Shown here: piece by piece, positions 56,117 to 64,000 of the stretch | Numbering within the stretch: the stretch's first letter is position 1 | Layout: each line of letters opens with the position of its first letter | NCBI GenBank assembly: GCA_963678705.1 | Contig: OY783219.1 | Location: forward strand, 11,098,001-11,162,000 | Origin: Panorpa germanica | Lineage: Eukaryota > Arthropoda > Insecta > Mecoptera > Panorpidae | Length of the DNA: 64,000 nt | Reading direction: 5' to 3' | The notes under the pieces: generated by a model | What the model was told of the DNA's origin: nothing | The model's input: the letters and a program-made list of their open reading frames with translations, nothing else | The model's database searches: none | Program-made: the position numbers and the translations under genes

Positions 56117-56319
56117 GCACTCAGTTTGATTTTAATAGATATTTTTTTATTCGCTATGTTTATGGTATTAGTCGTAATGCGCATAGGTCCAGTTTTTCAT
56201 ATTCTTTGATATAGTTTTTTGCGTCTCATAGAATTCCTAAGCGTACCTACCTACCTATACACCGAACTGTTACACCTAACTACTCCGTGAAATAGCGCTA
56301 AGTCCTAGCTGCAAGACGC

Positions 56320-56465
56320 AAGAGTCTTGCAGGCTATGTCTTGTTCTTGCTCAAGTCTTGCACGGTCAGTCTTGGTCTTGGTCTTGCTAAAAATACGCGG
56401 TCTTGTTCTTGGTCTTGGTCTTGCAAAAACGCAAGAACAAGACCAAGACTGCAAGACCAAGACTG
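56320..56465. repeat. hAT right subterminal repeat array
   Basis: TCTTGGTCTTGGTCTTG words then CAAGACCAAGAC words lie in opposite orientations, so this end can itself fold (GCAAGAACAAGACC against GGTCTTGTTCTTGG). Confidence 0.85.
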
Positions 56466-56909
56466 AATTTGGGCAACACTAATATTTACATTTAATTTAT
56501 TATTACACCTATACTTTTAAACCCGCTATATTCCATATCCTGTCTATCATTAAGCACACTGGCCACCTCGGATATCTCAGTAGTTCCTGCATACCCGTTG
56601 GCAACACCACTCCATTTTTTACCAAAACTCTGTACAAATTATTTCTGCAGGCCTCCCTTTCTGAACATTGAAACTCCGCAATCCACAATTGCACATATCT
56701 TCTTGCACCAAGTGATTTCTTTTAAGATGTGTCAATGCCCCTGAATGGTCCACCCTGAGTCTCGAGATAAGTGATAACATTCTTCTCGGACCTTGGGCTT
56801 TTCACCACCAACGACGTCCGCACACCGAAGACTGTAAACTGAAAAATTTTCTTCCTTTCTCTGAATAGTTCCACATACCCTGCCACTTCTCTTTCACTTC
56901 AATAATTAG

Positions 56910-57405
56910 TTTTTATTTATTTAAAACTTATCTACATATATTAACAGCTGTAGTTTTTAAATTTTCGAAATTTTTTAAATAAAAATAAAGACAAAGATCA
57001 GCTTCCTTTCTATAAAACTTACTGTTTAATTAATTATAATTTTTTCAAAAATGGGAGCACAACCGTATAATATAGTTTTTTCACTCTGTTATCCATTCTT
57101 TCAAGAAAATGTTTTTTAATATTTGCATTACAGCCAGGCACATAGTAACAGAAAATTCAACTAATTTCTTAGAGTGTGCATTGCACCTTTTCAGGAGAAA
57201 ATATTTTCATGTACCTTACCTCTAAAAGTCGCGGGAAGTCGTTTGTTGGAACATTACTGATTTGAAACGATATTTTATACAAAAATGTATGTGTTTTTTC
57301 CGGTAGTTAATGTGGAAAAACTCGATGTTTTACTAATTGAGTGGGGTCAACAGTTCGTCATACTAGTCAAAACGGGTTAACTTTTCCAAATTTAATGCAG
57401 AATAA
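56910..57405. other. Unassigned interval upstream of LINE-E
   Basis: More LINE-E coding might be expected here on the minus strand, but none was recognised, consistent with 5' truncation. Confidence 0.4.
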
Positions 57406-57409
57406 CTTG

Positions 57410-57755
57410 TGGTAAGCTAGCAAGTGTGAAACTGGACTGCATGACAACTTTTGTATGGGAAATAGAAAATGAACCTTAGAATTAGCTTCTTGGAATTCCC
57501 ACTCAACCCCTCTCAATTATCAATGCTTCTCTACCACTTTAATCAATTAGTTTTAACTATTCTTCAAATTCATAAACTTTTTTTTTCTTTAATTAGTATT
57601 TTAAATTTTTGTCATAACATTTATGCAATAAGATATCGCAATGAGTTCGTCCAGACGTATGTTAAGGGCAATCACATTGAAATTTCTAGTCGGGAAGCCA
57701 GCAAGTGTGAAATTTACACTATAAGACAATTTTCTATCTGGTCATTTTTTTTCTA
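57410..57755 (-). repeat. Two DR-2 monomers, minus strand
   Basis: GCTAATTCTAAGGTTCATTT, TCATGCAGTCCAGTTTCACA and CTTGCTAGCTTACCAC lie at 57415-57486 (reverse complement). A second partial unit (GATAGAAAATTGTCTTATAG, TTTCACACTTGCTGGCTTCC) is at 57693-57741. They are about 260 bp apart and separated by unrelated sequence. Confidence 0.55.
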
Positions 57756-57759
57756 CTAA

Positions 57760-58483
57760 TCATGCTGAAGTACTCATTCACAAAAATCTATTATGTACAA
57801 TTTAATTACTTCAAAATTTAAATATGATTTGAAGCATTATGTTACACTTGTATGAATAGTTGTATAACACAAGTACCCTTGAAATCTGATACAACAAAGT
57901 TTTGACAGCGCAATGTGTGCTTGATATTAAACCATCATGTATAATTACGAATCTACCTAATTAAATCCTCACACCATACTTCAAACAAAACAGCCGGTGA
58001 AACTTTTGCAAACTATAGTCATATTGCACGCACACGTAAGTAACCTAATACTTATTAACCTCAGGCTACTTCACATTATAGGTCTAGAGACTTATTTTTT
58101 GGTATTTTCCGAGAACTTTAACCTTTTTAGGGTGGCTAGGGTTGAGAAAACACATCAGCAATGAAGTTAGTAGCTAAAGAATAACAAAACGGTTCCTCTT
58201 TTGGTTCAAAAACGGTCTCTTGATTGTTTATCTTGTTTTTATTAAGTTCCAATTATCTTTACTATTTCTGCATGAAGTTTTGAAGTCTGCATATTATATG
58301 AATATACTCGTACATACTATATTCATATATTAATGCTTATTGCATATTCTATGTACGAGTATATGCTGTTGTGATGTAAAACATACACTGTATGTCTTAT
58401 ATATGTGCAAAAGCAAAGGTATGTACTAATTTACACATCGCTGCATGTACTGTAATATTTATTCATTTCATGTATATGCAATA
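57760..58483. other. Unassigned AT-rich interval
   Basis: TACTCGTACATAC and TACGAGTATATGC at 58311 and 58357 are two of the enriched TACTCGTA words. No gene recognised. Confidence 0.45.
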
Positions 58484-58485
58484 TA

Positions 58486-59155
58486 CAGGATATCTCAATA
58501 TTCAACGATAAGCGGGCACCAGAGGATGGTCCTGCTCATGACTACACAAGAAAAAAAAAATTTTTTTTTCGAAAATTGAAATACCTTAACATGTTTTTAA
58601 CTACCATGACCACAATTTTTAAAATATTTCTATTTTTTTTTGTATCGGCAACCTAAATAACACTGCTATCCATCACAATCATTAAAACTCCCAGAATGCT
58701 AGTAGTTTTTACACAAAATTTAATCGAAATTATTTTTTTCCCTAAAATTTTTAAAGATTTTTACTTTCAGTCAACTTTAACTTATCGTGGTGTAAAAAAA
58801 AAGTATGAACACTACTATGGCAAGTTTTTTTAAAAATTGGATTCTTTCAACTCTTCAGGATTCCAAAATGGTATAATACTCCAGGAAAACTAGCAATAAA
58901 AAAAAATTAAGCGTACTATTTCTTACAAGAATTGTTGATAGTTATCACTTTTACAATACCCAAAATAGGTTTTTTTATAGTTGAATGAATTAAAACAAAT
59001 AGTACAAACAATTTTTTATTTATTTTATAAATTTAATAGATTATTTACATTATAGTAAATGTTCAAATTGTTTCCCACCGGCCTTTTTCTCTCGTGTAGT
59101 CATGAGCAGGACCACCCTCTGGTGCCCGCTTATCGTTGAATATTCAGACACCCTG
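58486..59155 (-). mobile_element. 670 bp TA-flanked element with ~65 bp TIRs
   Basis: TA precedes CAGGATATCTC (58486) and follows GACACCCTG (59155). The arms share AATATTCAACGATAAGCGGG, CACCAGAGG.TGGTCCTGCT and CATGACTACAC at about 95% identity over ~65 bp. On the minus strand the sequence just inside the right arm reads REKKAGGKQFEHLL and a stop (59050-59097). GGxxFEHLL is an ending I associate with insect DDE transposases of the mariner/Tc1 sort. The rest of the interior is non-coding, so this looks like a deletion derivative that kept the last codons of its parent's transposase. The highly similar arms suggest moderate youth. Confidence 0.85.
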
Positions 59156-59159
59156 TACA

Positions 59160-60578
59160 TGCCGGATATTATTTTCACATTATTAATTAGTATTAGTTAA
59201 TATCTAATATTATGTGGGCGACATTCCCGCTGGACACCCAGTATTAACATTGTGTAACGTAGAGATTTCCATACACATTGTAGATTTAGAGTTTAGGTAA
59301 TAATAACGTAGATACGTGTAGAGCCTGGGGGGTACTTTCTCAATTTGTTGAAGCGTAATATTCACCTTCAACAAGTTTTTGAATATTAAGTCGTATGAAG
59401 TGACCCCTCCTTGTGACTGAGTGAACTCAACGTATTACAAAACGTACATACATACATACTTATACGTATATTATAATATAATCTAAAGTTCTTTAAAAGT
59501 TTTGTTATTCCATAAAATGTAATGTAATTACAGGTAAATCGAGTAAAGTATGTACGTGATATTTACATAATTACTGCGCTTCAGATTTATGCTAATGTAT
59601 AAAACAAGTATACTATGGTTTATATTGATTTTCAATTTATTGTTTTATTAATTTATTTGTACAGAAATGCACTTAGCTTGCACGGGTGAATTGCTAAAGA
59701 CCTAGTGAAAGAAAGTTGTAATATATGAAAGATTTTATCTCTTAATTGAATTGTGTTTTGGTCCAGAAAATCACTTGTCTACCTTCCTTTCTGTAATTGG
59801 AAAATGTTGTAATATCTGACAAATGTGGTGCACTCATAATTCTTATGACTTTTACAGTCGCCAACTCCATCTCGTGTTAGATCCGCCTCTGATCCAGACA
59901 GTATATGACATAGTTCATATTCAAATTTATTTGTGAAATGTCAAGTTGATATGATCTTGATTAGGATTGCAATTTAGTATTTACATTTTAATGCACGACT
60001 AATTGACAGTGTAAAACAATTAATTATCATGATGGAAAACCATAAATTTCATTCCTATATTCATTACTATATTATATCAAACAAAGCCATTATTAAAATA
60101 GTTAATGTTTTTTAATTAATCAATGGACTGCGTTCAGATTCACTAATTATAATTTAGCATATAATTCGGGATTATTTTTAATTATCCTATTTTGATCTAT
60201 TTTATGGAAATGATATCATTATTGTTTTAAATTCACAGAAATCGTAAATTAATGAGCATAAAATAAAATTGAAAATTGCACTGTGGTATTTGTGACCCCA
60301 CAACACAGTTACGTGGTTTACTAACATCACGTTACGTATGCAATGTTACCTAAAGTCCAACGTTTTGTCCTATTTTATTGCTTTTTGAAAAATAAATTGG
60401 TCATTAACATAATCATAAAACTTGTTAAGTAGATTCTTTTAAAAATCATGATATGTTAAAAAATAATTTTTCAGGGTTAAATAGTAATAGAGCATCTTTA
60501 TTTAGATTAAATAATATTTGTATATATACTAGTAATACATATTACCTAATGTCACCTAATGTATAAGGTGATTTTTTG
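59160..60578. other. Unassigned AT-rich interval
   Basis: Hairpin TTGTTGAAG..CTTCAACAA at 59346-59375. AGATCCGCCTCTG near 59880 is an orphan hAT-like terminus (CAGAGGCGGATCT). Confidence 0.4.
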
Positions 60579-60594
60579 GTAGACCGAATATTTT

Positions 60595-61193
60595 GTTTGT
60601 TTTATTTTATTTTATTTTTAATGTTTTTGCCATTGGACACTACATTTTTCTGCCTTAACTCATTAAATTAAATATCATTGTGCTTAATTCATTTTTGATA
60701 ATTATTATATCTTAACATTCTCAGTTCTTCTGAAAGAAAATAAAAGAAAAGAAAAACAAAACTGTTACTGCAACTGCTTCACTCTTCCTGCTACTCTCCC
60801 TCCTGTTCTACTCTGCCATTCCTTCTTATCCTTTACTACCTCCCTTTAATAACTGCACAATCTTCTTTTCGCTTTTTACCTTTTTCTCACATGAAAACTT
60901 ATTGTGTTCCGCACACCCTGCACATCCTTTACTCTCTATTTGCCCAGTATCAATTTCCTTTCTCCTCGTTTTCCAATCTGAATCTGACAATCCATCTCAT
61001 GTTTATTGTGTCTTTTTCTCTTAAGTATTCTGATATCTCTCTCTCTTAAATCCTTTTATATCTTTTGCTATATTTGCTCTTTTCAATTTTTGTCATTCTT
61101 TCCTGCTGTTGTATCTCGCTGTCTCTTCTCCTTAGCTCCTCTTCCACACTTGTGCCTTCTTCTCTCTTTCTCTCTGTCGCCATTCCATTCCTA
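60595..61193 (-). mobile_element. LINE-A, 5'-truncated insertion with 16 bp TSD
   Basis: On the minus strand: EEGTSVEELRRRDSEIQQQE, MTKIEKSKYSKRYKRI, MRWIVRFRLENEEKGN, YWANRE and RMCRVCGTQ, with several stops between. RFRxxNExxxNxYW followed by CRxCG is the conserved end of the LINE ORF2 in this family. A long UTR follows, then TTAAGGCAGAAAAATGTAGT, GTCCAATGGCAAAAACATTA and an AAAATAAAATAAAACAAAC tail. GTAGACCGAATATTTT (60579-60594) and GTAGACCAAAAATTTT (61194-61209) are the target duplication, 14 of 16 identical. The plus-strand frames at 61006-61256 are antisense. Confidence 0.88.
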
Positions 61194-61209
61194 GTAGACC
61201 AAAAATTTT

Positions 61210-62570
61210 TTTTGGTTTATCCACAATCTGTTATAGAAAATTCTGTAAAAAAATAACATTCTTTTCAATGTATATTATATTTGCAAAATAACATTCTTTC
61301 TGCTAAATGGCTAATAAGGCAAAGCCATATACTCTACTTTCCTTAGAAATATTATATTTTTTTTATAACCTTTAATTTTCTTTCTAATAATTTACGGAAT
61401 GACTATTTGGTACTAGCTGTTGTTACTGGAAATATGAAAAACAGCTTTACTACAGTGTATATTTCAGAAATTCCAAGCAACTATACTTCTTAAAATTGTT
61501 GTTGAAAAGTCTTTGATAGATATTGAAGATGCGTAAAGTATTTAAGGTTAATTGGTGCTTCTTTTATAGCTAAGGCTCTGCGTACAAATATCTTTCAACC
61601 ACTTTATGGAGTTTGCCATGGTCACTACACACTCAATCGTAATCGCAGCATCTATCGCGTGGACACAGCTTGCTCAAAATTTGACAGTAGTCTATTTAAT
61701 AGATATTACACTACTCTCGGAGTATAAGTGAAATAACGTATTTTAGTTAAAACAATCAAAGAATGTGCATACTACAATTCACATATGTAGAGCATCTCGG
61801 TACAATTCTTCTACATTATAAACAATTATATATTGAAGAGAAATCAAAAAGATATCTTGTTTTATATTATTATAAATTGAATTTCACATTGTTTAAGTGA
61901 ATAAAGCGCTACGGGGTTGTCATACAGATATGTTTATTTTCTATCCATTATTGACTACTTACATCTACTATTCTTTTTCAATATTTATTATACTCGTACG
62001 TATCGTATTATTGCTGTGGGCAAAGTTATTGAATCTGAAATTCGAACCTGTCATATACATATATTTCTTCCATGAATTTCATGTTTTATTTATTACATTG
62101 CCATCCAAAAAACAAGCAAATAAATTACAAAATGACAAAGATACAATTTATAAAGTATTTTCGCATGGAATTGTTTTTTAATTATATTTTAACAACTGTA
62201 CGAGTATTTCTCCATCTAGTCGTAAGGCCTTAACTCTGATATTGTTTCACCCTGCTGTCAAAATATAATTTAGTTTAATTTTATTTAAGCTATATATCAT
62301 TATAATATAAAAAAAATATTGTTAAGGCAAAAAGCTTTGAAGCTTTTAAACCAGTGCCGTAACCAGAATACATACATACTCGTACGTTTACATTGTTTTT
62401 ATCTCTTAAGTGGATAAATCTAATTTGTTTTTTATAATGCTGCCTCTAAAAATACACACAATTATTATATTATAAGTAATGTGAGAGTTATATTATCTGG
62501 GATTGATTGTTATTAAGATAAATTGGTTGTAAGTAAACATAATACAGTGCATAGATAATCATAAACTTAT
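61210..62570. other. Unassigned AT-rich interval
   Basis: The 94-codon plus frame at 61897-62181 has no recognised motif. Three TACTCGTA/TACGAGTA words occur at 61992, 62199 and 62378. Confidence 0.4.
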
Positions 62571-62574
62571 TAGA

Positions 62575-62700
62575 CAGCAGTGTTGTATATGCAGTGTTGT
62601 ATATGATACCATTATATCACAGATGTTGTCAAAATAGTAGAAAGTGATAGGACTCATCATCGGAAATAAGCCGACGTTAAATAAATTAAATTTTTAAAAA
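62575..62700 (+). repeat. SINE 3' half
   Basis: CAGTGTTGTATATGATACCA, AGTGATAGGACTCATCATCG, GAAATAAGCCGACG and TTAAATAAATTAAA match the SINE 3' half. TTGTATATGCAGTG/TTGTATATGATACC is a small local duplication at the broken 5' end. Confidence 0.7.
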
Positions 62701-62704
62701 ATTA

Positions 62705-63420
62705 TGCTAGATATAATCTAGTAGATGAAATCGCAGTAATACAATAAGAAAATAGAGATCGATTTACGAAGCAAATTCATTATGCCTATGGTAGCACTTT
62801 TAATGACTAAGCAACCATAACGTGAAAACCATAATTGTCGCTGCATACACTTTCCCTACACCTTCTCTTGCCTTGCACGTACCTATTATTCAAAAAAGCG
62901 AAACATTTGATGCAAGGAATGCGAACTTGTAGACGCTTACCTTAATAATATTGCATATATTATTTTACAATCTGGTTTAGCATCGTGGTAACATTGCACT
63001 CTGAAATTTTATAAAATTGTTTGAAACAAAGATAATGCATAAAGCACTGAAAAGTTAAACTCTGGTATATTTTATCCAGTGTAAATTAAACTCAACTTAA
63101 CTCGTTTAAAGCAATGTATATAATGTAGCAAGGTAGGCGTCCACAGTTTCACATGGATCGTGTTAGAAGCATTGAATTCGCTACGAGTCTTACTTTAGTT
63201 AAAATTTAAATTTAAAAATGGGTACTTAAATAAATATATATAATAAAGACAACGTTTCAACCAATCGGAACGCTAAACAATATAACTATAGAAAGAACGT
63301 TATTTTAACGCTACAAATTAAAAAAATTGAATCGTTATTTTCTTAATGAATTTACCAAAGACAAAGGTAAGATTTATATGTTAATGTAATTGTTTTTAAT
63401 AAATGTAACCACAGTTCGAT
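62705..63420. other. Unassigned AT-rich interval
   Basis: No coding, RNA or repeat feature recognised. Confidence 0.45.
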
Positions 63421-63422
63421 GT

Positions 63423-63640
63423 AGGGGCTATCCAACAATTACGTGACACGCCCTGTCCTTGTCACATTTTGCAGAAACCCCTCCCCCCTTTGTTTTATTT
63501 TACTCATTTTCAATTTTAAATTAACGAATTTTTTTTGTTCTTAGAATGAATGATGTTTTTTGCAACAAAGTGTTTTGTGACGTCACAAAGTTTCTAATCC
63601 ATCCCCCCTTGCGTGTGACGTAATTTATGAATAGCTCTCT
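63423..63640. mobile_element. 218 bp MITE, GGGCTATCCA..ACGTGACACG-type ends
   Basis: The left end AGGGGCTATCCAACAATTAC then GTGACACG, and the reversed right end AGAGAGCTATTCATAAATTA then CGTCACACG, form ~28 bp imperfect inverted repeats. C-rich runs (CCCCTCCCCCC, CCCCCC) and the palindrome GTGACGTCAC lie inside. Elements with these ends are common in insects, but I would not assign the superfamily. No clear TSD. Confidence 0.65.
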
Positions 63641-63714
63641 ATCCACTATTCTTATTGCACTTATTTTTTATGTTAAGAGCAGTTTTATAATGCAATGTTA
63701 TTCGAATAATCTTT

Positions 63715-63959
63715 ATCTTTTTTATTTTTAAATTTATTTAACGTCGTACTATTTCTGATTCTGAATCTTATCACCGACGACCTCCTACTATGTTGTCAAC
63801 TTTTGTGGTGTTGTGGACTCATATATGTAAGCTACACGTTGTACAATGAGTTTATCAATTTAACTTGATAACAACCAAACACAGAAAACATAACTCTGGT
63901 TCGGGGATTGCATCCGAAAATCAGAAATCAGCGTTAAACGTAACCCACTGTGTCGTCAA
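63715..63959 (-). mobile_element. Full-length tRNA-derived SINE with 10 bp TSD
   Basis: Same family and orientation as 14785-15061: head TGACGACACAGTGGGTTACG, a decayed B box (GGATGCAATCC), the body, and 3' GTACGACGTTAAATAAAT. AATAATCTTT is duplicated at 63705-63714 and 63960-63969. The short tail and damaged B box suggest it is older than the 14.8 kb copy. Confidence 0.85.
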
Positions 63960-64000
63960 AATAATCTTTCATTAATTAAAGCTATGTTTAATTGAATCTA

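Larger units (their letters stand above)
54522..56481 (-). mobile_element. hAT element, 1,960 bp, complete ends and 8 bp TSD
   Basis: The left end TAGTGTTGCCCAAAT and right end ATTTGGGCAACACTA are perfect 15 bp inverted repeats. The 8 bp target duplication ATATTTAC is perfect at 54514-54521 and 56482-56489. Both subterminal regions carry clustered GGTCTTG/CAAGACC repeats, likely transposase-binding arrays. The single coding region is the C-terminal half of a transposase, so this is an internally deleted, non-autonomous derivative. Exact ends and an open frame argue for recent movement. It sits in the 3' UTR of LINE-E. Confidence 0.96.
54410..56905 (-). mobile_element. LINE-E: R1-like LINE 3' end interrupted by hAT
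   Basis: From 56905 downward the minus strand encodes VKEKWQGMWNYSEKGRKFF, then SRLRVDHSGALTHLKRNHLV, CNCG, and in a further frame EREACRNNLYRVLV and WNIAGLKV with a stop near 56520. W..xW..SxKGR, RLRxxH..L and CxCG follow the order seen after the reverse transcriptase of R1-clade LINEs. After the hAT insertion, the 3' UTR resumes at 54513 and ends near 54431 (GGACCATGATCCTAAGAAGC, GTGAATTAATAATAAAAAAA). At least two frame changes are present. The 61-codon frame at 56509-56694 is part of it. Confidence 0.75.

Noticed and set aside
62038-62058. ATTCGAACCTG as a tRNA T-loop (B box) on the minus strand
   Set aside because: The neighbouring bases do not form a T-stem and no A box or acceptor stem lies at tRNA spacing.
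1-64000. CRISPR arrays, bacterial operons, LTR retroelements or virus-derived genes
   Set aside because: No regularly spaced repeats with unique spacers, no ribosome-binding-site-led gene clusters, and no protease, capsid, envelope or LTR signature recognised on either strand.

Overview
The window is strongly AT-rich eukaryotic DNA and almost certainly insect. It holds several LINE families, a tRNA-derived SINE, mariner, hAT and Helitron-like elements and TTAA- and TA-flanked MITEs. The K/E-rich LINE family A (C-terminal core FRLENEEKGN..YW...CRVC) looks like LINEs I associate with ants and bees, so Hymenoptera is a guess and not a conclusion. I found no host protein-coding exon I would defend, no tRNA or rRNA gene, no CRISPR array, and no LTR or virus-derived segment. 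The window reads as an intergenic or intronic stretch made of layered, mostly decayed mobile elements.

Layout. 0.6-1.2 kb: hAT-like terminal repeats around a LINE-A 3' fragment. 4.6-5.6 kb: a LINE C-terminal coding fragment split by a TTAA-flanked MITE; a second copy of that MITE lies inverted at 10.0-10.7 kb, beside an element with long inverted arms (10.7-11.8 kb). 7.7, 27.7 and 31.8 kb: three good copies of a ~550 bp dispersed repeat (DR-1), with older copies elsewhere. 12-16 kb: LINE and SINE fragments, including a SINE with an 11 bp target-site duplication (TSD). 17.4 kb: a 200-N assembly gap. 21.7-22.6 kb: a candidate TTAA element. 28.8-29.3 kb: a 30 bp-stem hairpin followed by a LINE-B 3' end. 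30-35 kb: micro- and minisatellites. 36.4-38.4 kb: a Helitron-like element, then a mariner C-terminus abutting a LINE-A 3' end. 38.7 kb: an 11 bp minisatellite. 40-50 kb: many LINE-A, LINE-F, DR-1 and DR-2 fragments and a mariner N-terminus. 52.3 kb: a Jockey-type LINE fragment. 54.4-56.9 kb: the best-preserved object, a 1,960 bp hAT element with exact 8 bp TSDs and a 338-codon open transposase C-terminal half, nested in the 3' end of an R1-like LINE. 58.5-59.2 kb: a TA-flanked element with ~65 bp terminal inverted repeats (TIRs). 60.6-61.2 kb: a 5'-truncated LINE-A with a 16 bp TSD. 62.6-64 kb: two SINE copies and a short MITE.

How the parts relate. The LINEs are 5'-truncated copies of the kind made by target-primed reverse transcription. 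The SINE has an RNA polymerase III promoter and a 3' stem-loop and must borrow a LINE's machinery. The hAT, TTAA, TA and Helitron-like elements are deletion or non-autonomous forms. Nestings (MITE in LINE-C, hAT in LINE-E, LINE-A in a hAT-like element) give a relative order of insertion. Family labels LINE-A to LINE-F, DR-1 and DR-2 are local names. All alignments were done by eye.
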